Assembly (NCBI RefSeq): GCF_000517065.1
Contig: NZ_KI912105.1
Span: 709,635-773,634, forward strand
Direction of reading: 5' to 3'
Source: Alkaliflexus imshenetskii DSM 15055
Lineage (GTDB): Bacteria; Bacteroidota; Bacteroidia; Bacteroidales; Marinilabiliaceae
DNA: 64,000 nt
Under the pieces are notes generated by a model. The model saw nothing but the letters and a program-made list of their open reading frames with translations, had not been told where the DNA came from and made no database searches. A program made the position numbers and the translations under genes. The first letter of the stretch is position 1; each line of letters opens with the position of its first letter. Positions 27,330 through 35,497 of this stretch are shown here, piece after piece.

Positions 27330-29579
27330 CTAAAGACAAACGGAAAATTGAGTCATAAGTCCTTCCTGACTATTGCCTCCGACCATTAGATTAAACATTC
27401 CAGGCTCAACCTTATACTCCATATCGATACCGTAAAATGCCAAACTCGCAATTGGCAGGTGAAAACTAATCTTCCGTGTTTCTCCCGGCTTCAGGCTAAC
27501 GCGTCTAAACTCCTTTAACTCTTTCACCGGACGTACAGTGGAGCCAACCAAATCAGTCACATATAGTTGCACAACTTCTGTAGCCTCAAAAGCTCCTGAA
27601 TTTGTAAGATTAAAACTAACTTCAAGGACTGCATTTGCATCTAGCTCAAGGCTTGATAGAATTAAGTTCTCGTAATCGAAAGTGGTGTATGAGAGTCCAA
27701 AACCAAAGTGGAACAACGGACCAAATCCCGCATCAAGATAATATGAAGTATTACCCAGAGAGGATTGACGAGCCTCTAAAGGAATTTCATCAAGCAGAAC
27801 TTCGTTTCCACGCGCAGGTCTTCCGGTACGGTTATGATTATAATAAACTGGTATTTGACCAACCATCTTAGGAAAAGTCACCGGCAGTTTACCTGATGGA
27901 ACCGACTTACCAAAAAGCATATCAGCAATAGCAGGGCCTCCCATCGTGCCGGGATGCCAGGCATATAACACTGCATCAGACAAATCCACCTCCTCGCCAA
28001 TTGTAAGCGGACGACCTGCCATGAATACGGTTACCAATGGCTTTTTTGCTTTCTTTATCTCTCGTATAAGATCAGTCTGAGCTCCTTGCAGGCTTATGTC
28101 GGCCAAGGAGTGAGCTTCGCCTGACAGAATAGATTCTTCACCTACGAAGACAATGACCACATCGGCGCGTCTGGCTAAATCAAGCGCTTTGTTAAAACGT
28201 GATTTATCTTTATCCCTGCTGAATTTAAGTGCTTCTTCGTAAATAATATTAACCTGGTTTCCATACATCTCCCTCAAAGCAGTTAGTGGAGTTACAGTAT
28301 GTTCCTTTTCACCATCAAACACCCAGGTACCCATTTGGTCATGTGGCGCATCAGCCATAGGGCCAATTACAGCAATGGTTTTTACCCTATCGTTAAGTGG
28401 CAACACGTTATTGTTGTTCTTTAGCAAAACAAAGGACTCTTCGGCAGCGATTTTGGCTGCTTGTAAATGCTCTTCAGAATAAGCAAGGCGGGTCTTATCA
28501 GTCTCAATATATGGATTATCAAATAATCCAAGTCGGAATTTTAAGCGTAAGATGTTTCGAACAGCTTCATCAATGGTAGAGATAGAAACTTTACCCTCTT
28601 CAACCAAAGTTTCGAGGTGACGAATGTAGCATAGGGAGACCATTTCCATATCGAGCCCGGCATTAATGGCGGTCATAGCGGCATCTTTATCATCCGCAGA
28701 AAAACCATGTACAACCATCTCTTTTACCGAAGCCCAATCAGATACCACTACTCCATCAAATCTCCACTCTTTACGCAGAATATCCCTCAACAAAAAACGG
28801 TTCCCGGTGGCAGGAATCCCGTCATTATCGTTAAATGATGTCATAATAGTGGCACATCCAGCTTTTACGGCAGCTTCAAATGGCGGCAAATACACATTTC
28901 GGAGTTGACGCTCTGGAATATAAGTTGAATTGTAATCTTTTCCCCCTTCGGCTGCACCATAACCAATAAGGTGTTTGGCACATGCAGCCATTGATGAAGG
29001 ATTAGATAAATCATCTCCCTGAAAGCCTCTTATCATTGCAACAGCCAACACTTCAGTAAGATATGTGTCTTCACCAAAACTTTCGGCAATACGTCCCCAT
29101 CTGGGATCCCTTGAAATATCCATCATAGGCGCAAAAGTCCATCGGATGCCATCCTGAGTTGCTTCGGCAGCGGCAATTCTTGCCCCCTCCTGCACTATAT
29201 CAGGATTAAATGAAGCGGCCTGTCCCAATGGAATGGGGAATATGGTTTTATATCCATGAATCACATCTCGCGCAATCAACAGTGGAATTCCCAGCCGGCT
29301 CTCATTCACGGCTAAACTTTGAATATGATTAATCAACTCAGGCTGCTCAATATTTAAAATAGAACCTATCTCGCCGTTTTTGATTTGTTCAAAAAATGCT
29401 TCATCTGGCCTACGACCGTTTAGCTGATTCATCTGGCCTATCTTTTCACGCAATGTCATCCGGGAAAGAAGTTGTTCCACGTTCTGCTCAATTTTACATG
29501 AGACCTTTTCCGGGCCATTGCAGCCGGGCATCATCAGTGTGGTAAATACCACAATTGCTACTAGTTTAAATATCCTCAT
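27330..29579 (-). CDS. GH3 beta-glucosidase, BglX-like lipoprotein
   Basis: The ATG at 29579 gives 749 residues with a lipobox ending MMPGC (Cys20). An in-frame TTG upstream would overlap the preceding gene and spoil the signal peptide. The GH3 N-terminal barrel carries RDVIHGYKTIFPIPLG, AKHLIGYGAAEGGKDY and the nucleophile in VVVSDWASV (Asp281). The C-terminal domain has FVGEESILSGEAHSL with the likely acid/base Glu, and a fibronectin-III-like domain ends the protein. The sequence is very close to the BglX type, which releases terminal glucose or xylose from beta-oligosaccharides in the periplasm. It starts 4 bases inside or beside the stop of the agarase-like gene, so translation is probably coupled. 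Confidence 0.94.
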   Translation of the reverse strand: MRIFKLVAIVVFTTLMMPGCNGPEKVSCKIEQNVEQLLSRMTLREKIGQMNQLNGRRPDEAFFEQIKNGEIGSILNIEQPELINHIQSLAVNESRLGIPLLIARDVIHGYKTIFPIPLGQAASFNPDIVQEGARIAAAEATQDGIRWTFAPMMDISRDPRWGRIAESFGEDTYLTEVLAVAMIRGFQGDDLSNPSSMAACAKHLIGYGAAEGGKDYNSTYIPERQLRNVYLPPFEAAVKAGCATIMTSFNDNDGIPATGNRFLLRDILRKEWRFDGVVVSDWASVKEMVVHGFSADDKDAAMTAINAGLDMEMVSLCYIRHLETLVEEGKVSISTIDEAVRNILRLKFRLGLFDNPYIETDKTRLAYSEEHLQAAKIAAEESFVLLKNNNNVLPLNDRVKTIAVIGPMADAPHDQMGTWVFDGEKEHTVTPLTALREMYGNQVNIIYEEALKFSRDKDKSRFNKALDLARRADVVIVFVGEESILSGEAHSLADISLQGAQTDLIREIKKAKKPLVTVFMAGRPLTIGEEVDLSDAVLYAWHPGTMGGPAIADMLFGKSVPSGKLPVTFPKMVGQIPVYYNHNRTGRPARGNEVLLDEIPLEARQSSLGNTSYYLDAGFGPLFHFGFGLSYTTFDYENLILSSLELDANAVLEVSFNLTNSGAFEATEVVQLYVTDLVGSTVRPVKELKEFRRVSLKPGETRKISFHLPIASLAFYGIDMEYKVEPGMFNLMVGGNSQEGLMTQFSVCL

Positions 29580-29583
29580 CTCG

Positions 29584-31029
29584 CTACTTTTCCACGTTAT
29601 CAAAAAAATTGATTAACCCATACGTATTATTATTGACTTGCTTCATCTGTTCCAACAAAGGCAAATAGGGTTCATACCGAATTGTCATGATGCCCTTATT
29701 TGAATCACGATTAGATGGATCCGCATGAATATTTTCAGGATCATTATCCATATACTTGAACCAATGCCAGCCTACGCAATGCTTACTCTTTAAGAGTTCG
29801 ATGGTGAAATTTTGGTAGAAATATCCACGATCCAACTGCGTAGGGACATTCCATCCAGCGCCCGTATGATTAGGCAATCCACTGTCTTCACCTTTAGTGT
29901 ACCATTCAGTAATTAAAAATGGCTTACCAGACCATTCGCCCCAATTCGAAAGCATTTCCTGATCAGGTTCCCACTTACGATAATGGTTTATCGATATTAT
30001 GTCCATATATTCACCTGCCACTCGAAATATTTCGGGGTTGGTCAATTCCTGTTCTCGCTCCTGATTAAAGCGGCAACCCAAATACATGTGATTAGGGTCA
30101 TACTTACGAAGTACTTCGGTAACCTTTCTCATATAGGTTTCGAAATAAAACCCTGTAAAAGCAATGCGATCTTCATGCGTAACATCCTCAAGTCCTGCTT
30201 CGAAACCTTTATGTTCATTGAGCCAGTTGCGTGCAGCAATATGTCCATGTTCGTCTTCACCAAGGAGTTTAAGGTGGCGATCCAGCGCATCGTTTACCCA
30301 TGGAAGCTCATTATCGGTAAAATAACCTAAGAGGAACTGGTCATTTTTATACTTCTCTATCGGCTTGAGGGAGTTCTCTATGTGCTCATCAAACTCAGGA
30401 TCAAAAACCATCACCAGGTCGTACCGGTAACCTTGCCAACCAGCTTGTTCATACTTCCCTCCAAATCGCTTAATATGCTCGCGACGATAGCTTGCCATTG
30501 GGGAAACAATCACGGTATATACCGGCGGCTGCTCCATTTCTCTGAGGATATCCGCAGCCGACCAGGCGCCGACGCCATTGAAGCCGTACTTAGCCAGTAA
30601 ACGTGTTTGATCTTCTGCCCAATGAAGGTTGTCATCAAATAACTCGTTGAACGAACGCTTCATGTTATCTGACAAACCAGGACGAAACGCCACCACCGCC
30701 CGATGAATAAATTGATAACCCTCCGGATCTATAATCCACCATCGATCGCCTACCTTCTGAGTACGAAAAAAGCCTGTAGCCTCGAGCTTTTCTGTTCTCC
30801 AACCCCCAAACTGTGAAACCGGAGGTTCCTCAGACGGCTTAAACCCCGGAAGCCTGTCAATCGTTTTAGCAGAATAAGCAGTCCAGACTGTATCTAAAGC
30901 ATTTCGTCTACTCATAACTTGATGATAATCTAAGAGATGACTAGACCTAGCTTCACCTCTCGATTTACAACTTAAACCCAGACCTGCTAAAAGAATAAAT
31001 AACAGGCCAAAGAAACTATATTTTATCAT
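29584..31029 (-). CDS. Agarase-related clan GH-A lipoprotein, family unassigned
   Basis: The 481-residue lipoprotein has Cys21 in LGLSC, followed by basic residues, so it probably faces the periplasm. The segment GFFRTQKVGDRWWIIDPEGY resembles proteins annotated as agarases (GH50/GH86 relatives). A (beta/alpha)8 barrel follows, with likely acid/base Glu241 in FTDNELPW and likely nucleophile Glu375 in FLITEWYTKG, both in clan GH-A positions. At 481 residues it is shorter than characterised GH50 enzymes. No other agar enzyme is present, so agarase activity is doubtful; a beta-glucanase or another endo/exo activity on the PUL 3 glycan is as likely. Confidence 0.7.
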   Translation of the reverse strand: MIKYSFFGLLFILLAGLGLSCKSRGEARSSHLLDYHQVMSRRNALDTVWTAYSAKTIDRLPGFKPSEEPPVSQFGGWRTEKLEATGFFRTQKVGDRWWIIDPEGYQFIHRAVVAFRPGLSDNMKRSFNELFDDNLHWAEDQTRLLAKYGFNGVGAWSAADILREMEQPPVYTVIVSPMASYRREHIKRFGGKYEQAGWQGYRYDLVMVFDPEFDEHIENSLKPIEKYKNDQFLLGYFTDNELPWVNDALDRHLKLLGEDEHGHIAARNWLNEHKGFEAGLEDVTHEDRIAFTGFYFETYMRKVTEVLRKYDPNHMYLGCRFNQEREQELTNPEIFRVAGEYMDIISINHYRKWEPDQEMLSNWGEWSGKPFLITEWYTKGEDSGLPNHTGAGWNVPTQLDRGYFYQNFTIELLKSKHCVGWHWFKYMDNDPENIHADPSNRDSNKGIMTIRYEPYLPLLEQMKQVNNNTYGLINFFDNVEK

Positions 31030-31095
31030 AACACATTCGTTTTTAGTTATTCCGGATAATTAATCTGGGAAATGAATTTGAACAAATCTCAGGGA

Positions 31096-32943
31096 TTACT
31101 TGAATTGCTCTTTCTTTGTCAAATAATATTCGCGCAGTACATAAAAAGCCTTCTTTCTATTTCCGGTTTGAGATATGACACCTTTTCGGTTCCATCCATC
31201 CTGAATATCTGACAGGGTTCGTCGGGGTGACCGGAAATCGGCAAGAATCCATGGAGTAATGCCACGCAATTGAGGAATTTTCTCCAACATTTTTAAAGTT
31301 TCGTCATATAAATGCTCCTGAAACTCTTCAGTCCACATTTGATCTTTAGAACCATGATGTCCCTGTAAAGCACCGCCACCGAACTCAGAAATAATAACTG
31401 GTTTGTCGTAATTGATTTCAAATACAGCTGTTGCGCAACGTTCAGGTAAGCCTGCATACCAACCGATGTATTGATTAAAGCTGATTACATCGACAAATTC
31501 CTGAAGAGGATCTTCAATCACCTGAATATTATCTGTACCTGGCTTGGTATGTCTTTCGAGGGCTGCACTGATTAACCGCACCTGATCCATTGATCGGGTT
31601 GTTTCAATCATTCTTTTAAGGAAGGCCGTTCGTGATTCGGACACAGGTGTTTCATTGGCCATTGACCAAATAATGACAGATGCACGGTTTTTATCGCGGG
31701 TAATCATTTGTACCAACTGATTTCGGGCATTATTAAAAGTGTTCTCGTTTTCCCAATGAATGGTCCAATAAACTGGTACTTCTGACCAAACCATTATACC
31801 CATTTCATCGGCTATCCGCACCATATTTTCGTTATGTGGATAGTGTGCCAGACGCACGAAATTACAACCCAACTCTTTGGCCCAACCCAACAACATCCGG
31901 GCATCTTCTTCGGAATATGCCCGCCCTCCACGAACACCATTTTCTTCATGGATACAAATGCCGCGTAGAAATACTGATTTACCATTTACCAATATGTCTG
32001 AACCTCTTGTCTTAATCGTTCTGAAACCTATCCGATCATGAAGAACGTTGTCATTGTGGACAATATTCACATCATACAAATACGGATTTTCGGGATGCCA
32101 AAGATTGAGTTTCCGAGCACGCACTTGTGTTGTGGCCAATCCATTTTCATCTGTAACAACATTAACTTTGATTTTTGCTTCAGGAATGTCAATAGAAACA
32201 GTCTGACCAGCTATTTCGTCTCCATTTAACCTGACCGAGATTTGAATTAGTTCTGAATTGTCAGGTGCCAGTTGCACAAAATAATCTTGTATAAAAGTCT
32301 CGGCCACTTCAACAATTTTCACGTCTCTGGTAATACCACCATAGTTCCACCAGTCTGTATTAATAGTAGGAACAGCCTCTGGTTTACGGGTATTGTCTAC
32401 CATGAGAATAACGAAATTGTCATTCGGTTTGAGCTTACCGGTAATTTCAAAGTTGAATGGCGTAAATCCGCCTTGATGCATTCCAAGTTTTTCTCCATTT
32501 AGATAAACGTGTGCTTCATAATTAACAGCACCAAAATAAAGGAACTGACGCATGTTATCAGAGGTTGGCACATAGTTAAAGGCCTTATAGTACCAAATTG
32601 CTCCTTCATAATAAAAAAGATTCTCCTTCTGAGAGTTCCAATCACGAGGAACCAACAGATTGTCAGCCTTATCAAAATCATACTCGACCCGATCACCAGG
32701 AAACTGCGCCTTGTAACCAAGGAATAATGATTCTGCAGTGCTTGGTCTGGTCTGAGTGTCTCGTTGAATTTGTCGATAATCATAAAATCCGGTTTGATAT
32801 GGATCGACGATATACCGCCAATAACCATTCAACGATACAGTTGATCTGTTCGACACATTTATAATCTGGGCATCTTGAGAAAACAAAGTGCCATTAAAAA
32901 CACTCAGCATCAACACTATTAATCCTATTTGCTTAATTCTCAT
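31096..32943 (-). CDS. GH2 enzyme with beta-glucuronidase signature
   Basis: The ATG at 32943 gives 615 residues and a clean signal peptide (MRIKQIGLIVLMLSVFNG). A longer GTG-started frame adds 39 residues that spoil it. GH2 sugar-binding, Ig-like and barrel domains follow in order. The acid/base Glu431 is in WSMANETP and the nucleophile Glu520 in VIISEFGGG. The segment WNRKGV holds Asn585-x-Lys587, the NxK motif that reads the uronate carboxylate in beta-glucuronidases. Flanking text (FNQYIGWYAG, DMW-like QMWTEEFQ, WILADFRSP) also follows UidA closely. It probably removes beta-linked glucuronic acid in the periplasm; beta-galactosidase activity is the alternative. It lies between a PKD lipoprotein and the agarase-like gene. 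Confidence 0.88.
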   Translation of the reverse strand: MRIKQIGLIVLMLSVFNGTLFSQDAQIINVSNRSTVSLNGYWRYIVDPYQTGFYDYRQIQRDTQTRPSTAESLFLGYKAQFPGDRVEYDFDKADNLLVPRDWNSQKENLFYYEGAIWYYKAFNYVPTSDNMRQFLYFGAVNYEAHVYLNGEKLGMHQGGFTPFNFEITGKLKPNDNFVILMVDNTRKPEAVPTINTDWWNYGGITRDVKIVEVAETFIQDYFVQLAPDNSELIQISVRLNGDEIAGQTVSIDIPEAKIKVNVVTDENGLATTQVRARKLNLWHPENPYLYDVNIVHNDNVLHDRIGFRTIKTRGSDILVNGKSVFLRGICIHEENGVRGGRAYSEEDARMLLGWAKELGCNFVRLAHYPHNENMVRIADEMGIMVWSEVPVYWTIHWENENTFNNARNQLVQMITRDKNRASVIIWSMANETPVSESRTAFLKRMIETTRSMDQVRLISAALERHTKPGTDNIQVIEDPLQEFVDVISFNQYIGWYAGLPERCATAVFEINYDKPVIISEFGGGALQGHHGSKDQMWTEEFQEHLYDETLKMLEKIPQLRGITPWILADFRSPRRTLSDIQDGWNRKGVISQTGNRKKAFYVLREYYLTKKEQFK

Positions 32944-33113
32944 CACAATTTCTTTATTTAACTCAAATTCATACCCACTGAGAACTAAGCCTGTATTAAT
33001 TCCCCCTTTGCGCATATACGATATTTTATAAGAATTTGGGATGTAGTTATCCCTGTACACCTCAAAATAGCTGAGGGTCCAACAATCTTTTCAACAAATA
33101 AGAGCAGATAATA

Positions 33114-33148
33114 ATGACGACCCGCCCCAAACATGTCCGGGTCGTCAT
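33114..33148. other. Intra-operon hairpin between the PKD lipoprotein and GH2
   Basis: A perfect 11-bp inverted repeat (ATGACGACCCG and CGGGTCGTCAT) with a 13-base loop starts 25 bases after the lipoprotein stop codon. No T tract follows on the transcribed strand, so a stabilising or processing role is more likely than termination. Placing the GH2 start at 32943 leaves a leader of about 170 bases here. Confidence 0.55.
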
Positions 33149-33173
33149 GTAAAAGAACTGTCTATTGGAGTGA

Positions 33174-34109
33174 TTATTTCAAATCAAATTTTTCAGATAC
33201 GAAAACATGATCCACATCAAATACATAAGGATCCCAGTTACGCACATCACCGCCAGTTCCATCTGGTAATGTCGTACTTCTGAAAAGGAGAAAGTCGGTA
33301 ATTTCTCCTAAACGGAGGTTTCTAGCGGCATCAGCGGCAACAATGTCAGCTATGGGAATAGTAATGTGATGCCATTCGCCATCCCGCTTAAAACCATACT
33401 CTTCACCTTCAGCAGTAAAAGTTAGTATTGCGTTTCCTCCGCCAGTACTGCGAATACGGATTAGAATTGCTGCCTGAGATGCAGAACGCAATGCCACGTG
33501 ATAATAGCCATCAGCAAAGGCAGAAATATCCACAGATTGTCCTCCATAATTTAGAGCCCCCATTGCCCAGTCGGATGCCCCGGTCGCCTCAAATCTGTAT
33601 GCCTTTACTCCTTCGTATGTATCAGTAATCAAAGTACCGGGAAACTGATTCATGTTTAGAGCTACAGTGGTAAAACCACTTTGAGTTATCTCAACATCTT
33701 CCGTAAACAAACCAAGGGTGGCACCATATTCATATTCTGGCTTGATGGTTGCAGGATCCCGCTCCACCTCAATTGCAAACACTTCCATTTTCTTGCTGCC
33801 ATCTACAAAAGTTAACTCAAGAATGGTATTATAAGAGCCTCCAACCGGATAGGTAACCGTTACTTCTTGTTCTGTAGAAGTGGCCGGGGTTCCACCTTGA
33901 AATGTCCATTTCCGGGCATGAACCTTGGTAGAATTATCGGTATACGTAATGGATTCATCCCAACTGATACTCACAGCACTAGCTGAAACACTTAGCTCTG
34001 GCGCTTCATAGATCACTGTATCCCATTTATATAAATCTTCGCCACAAGCGACTAATAAAAGCATAACAAGACCCACTTGGGCTGCTAAAAAATATTTTAA
34101 CTTTTTCAT
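33174..34109 (-). CDS. PKD-domain lipoprotein, putative surface glycan-binding protein
   Basis: The 311-residue lipoprotein has Cys22 in LLVAC, followed by GEDLYKWD. A PKD/Ig-like domain spans about 38-115 (VSISWDESITYTDNSTKVHARKW is split by the usual strand turns; TWTF-like KWTFQGGTPATS). The C-terminal half (about 130-305) is a galactose-binding-like jelly roll. It contains GYYHVALRSASQA, DGEWHHITIPI, a LRLGEITDF strand and VFDVDHVFV at the end. No catalytic motif is seen. Position right after GH10, in an operon headed by susC/susD, suggests a surface glycan-binding protein that aids capture. This function is inferred. Confidence 0.72.
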   Translation of the reverse strand: MKKLKYFLAAQVGLVMLLLVACGEDLYKWDTVIYEAPELSVSASAVSISWDESITYTDNSTKVHARKWTFQGGTPATSTEQEVTVTYPVGGSYNTILELTFVDGSKKMEVFAIEVERDPATIKPEYEYGATLGLFTEDVEITQSGFTTVALNMNQFPGTLITDTYEGVKAYRFEATGASDWAMGALNYGGQSVDISAFADGYYHVALRSASQAAILIRIRSTGGGNAILTFTAEGEEYGFKRDGEWHHITIPIADIVAADAARNLRLGEITDFLLFRSTTLPDGTGGDVRNWDPYVFDVDHVFVSEKFDLK

Positions 34110-34297
34110 CTGATAAGAATTTAATTGATTAATTCAGGATGCAAGCGTATTGAACCATTCCTATATGGTATTAGCAATAACCAAAACGCTGTGCCTGATA
34201 GAATTTAAAAACTACTTTATAAGATTCTACAAGACCATCATCCATTTAAATATCACCGAACTAAAAAAACTATCTAATTAGGAATATTGAAACAGAA

Positions 34298-35383
34298 CTA
34301 TTTCAGGCCTTTTAGAAAACCTTCGTATGCCTTTTTCTTGTTATAATTGGCATCAAAAAGCAAAGGATACTCTTTAGGATGCCACCAACCAGTCAACCAT
34401 GTGTACTTATCGGTTACTCCCCAGGTTGAAATAGCGTATTTTTGTTGCTGAGGAATAGCCTCAAAAGACTCAACAATAAACTGGTATGCATCAGCTTGTG
34501 TCTGTTGCTCACTTTCGGTAAATACGTAACTGTCCGATTTATTTACATTCACCCTCAAATCCAGCTCAGAGATATGGAGCATCAAGCCGGTACTGGCCAT
34601 ATCATTCAATCCGGTTCGAATAGTGTTTTGGTTGGTGGTAACCATATAGTGAAACTGGTCACCAATCCCATCGATGGGATAACCGTCCCTTTTAAATCGC
34701 TCAACCATCTGTTTTATGGCATATCGTTTACCAGAAGCCAGTACAACATTATAATCGTTATAAAAAAGTTTTGTTTCAGGGTCAGCGTCTCGCGCATACT
34801 GAAAACATCTACCATAAAAACCGATCGGATCCTTAAACGTTTTAAATACCAGACAATCTACTGAACGAAGCGTGCCATTGTCGTTAAAAATCTCATTGAC
34901 CACATCCCAACCTACTACCCGGCCTTTATATCGGGATACCACATTCTGAATATAGGTTTTCACATGACTCTCAAATGCGACTGAGTCGAGGTTTGCATTC
35001 TTAAACCAGTTAGGAAAAGATTTATACCAAACCAATGTATGACCATGCACTGCCATATTATTGTTCTCTGCAAACTGAACCAATTCATCAGCTTTAGTCC
35101 AGTTATAATTTGTAGCTGATGACCAAATCAGTTCCATCTTCATCTCCCATTCAGCAGATAATTGATTAAAATGAGCGCTAAAGGTATTGGCAAAAACTGA
35201 TTCAGCCAGCTGCGTGGTCTTGACAGCAGCTCCAACCCTGAATGCAGCATCTGTCAACCGTGTCTTAGCAACAACATCTGACGGGTTTGGATCTGGTTCC
35301 GACGTATCAATTATGTCATTTGCATCTTTACTACATGCCGTTAATACAATAATTGACAATGCAAAAAATATCTTTTTCAACAT
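34298..35383 (-). CDS. GH10 endo-beta-1,4-xylanase lipoprotein
   Basis: The 361-residue lipoprotein has Cys17 in VLTAC, followed by SKDAND, a possible surface-export signal. It is a single GH10 barrel with no binding module. The signature VVGWDVVNEIFND holds acid/base Glu164 and LMLHISELDLRVN holds nucleophile Glu273. AVHGHTLVWY, YNDYNVV and WGVTDKYTWL complete the family pattern. GH10 enzymes cleave xylan internally and tolerate substituted regions; some act on mixed glucans. The anchor and the gene order (susC, susD, GH10) fit a surface endo-enzyme that makes fragments for the SusCD pair. Confidence 0.94.
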   Translation of the reverse strand: MLKKIFFALSIIVLTACSKDANDIIDTSEPDPNPSDVVAKTRLTDAAFRVGAAVKTTQLAESVFANTFSAHFNQLSAEWEMKMELIWSSATNYNWTKADELVQFAENNNMAVHGHTLVWYKSFPNWFKNANLDSVAFESHVKTYIQNVVSRYKGRVVGWDVVNEIFNDNGTLRSVDCLVFKTFKDPIGFYGRCFQYARDADPETKLFYNDYNVVLASGKRYAIKQMVERFKRDGYPIDGIGDQFHYMVTTNQNTIRTGLNDMASTGLMLHISELDLRVNVNKSDSYVFTESEQQTQADAYQFIVESFEAIPQQQKYAISTWGVTDKYTWLTGWWHPKEYPLLFDANYNKKKAYEGFLKGLK

Positions 35384-35452
35384 ACTACTGGGATTTAAAA
35401 TCTTTTACAAATAGGGCTCCACTTAGGGGTTCTGATTTAAAAAGGTTTGTAT

Positions 35453-35483
35453 CCGGGTGATGCACTTTACGAACACCACCCGG
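35453..35483 (-). terminator. Hairpin between susD and GH10, possible attenuator
   Basis: CCGGGTG and CACCCGG form a 7-bp GC-rich stem with a 17-base loop, starting 15 bases after the susD stop. On the minus strand it is followed by ATACAAACCTTTTT, a weak late T run. It could lower expression of the enzymes relative to susC/susD. Confidence 0.45.
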
Positions 35484-35497
35484 CACAAACATAGAGC

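Noticed and set aside
29580-29603. Upstream TTG start for the GH3 gene
   Set aside because: It would add eight residues before the signal peptide and overlap the stop of the preceding gene. The ATG at 29579 gives a normal lipoprotein signal.
29584-31029. Calling the gene a beta-agarase
   Set aside because: The resemblance is partial, the protein is short, and no companion agar-degrading genes are present.
32944-33060. N-terminal extension of the GH2 gene from a GTG
   Set aside because: The added 39 residues hide the signal peptide that starts at the ATG at 32943.
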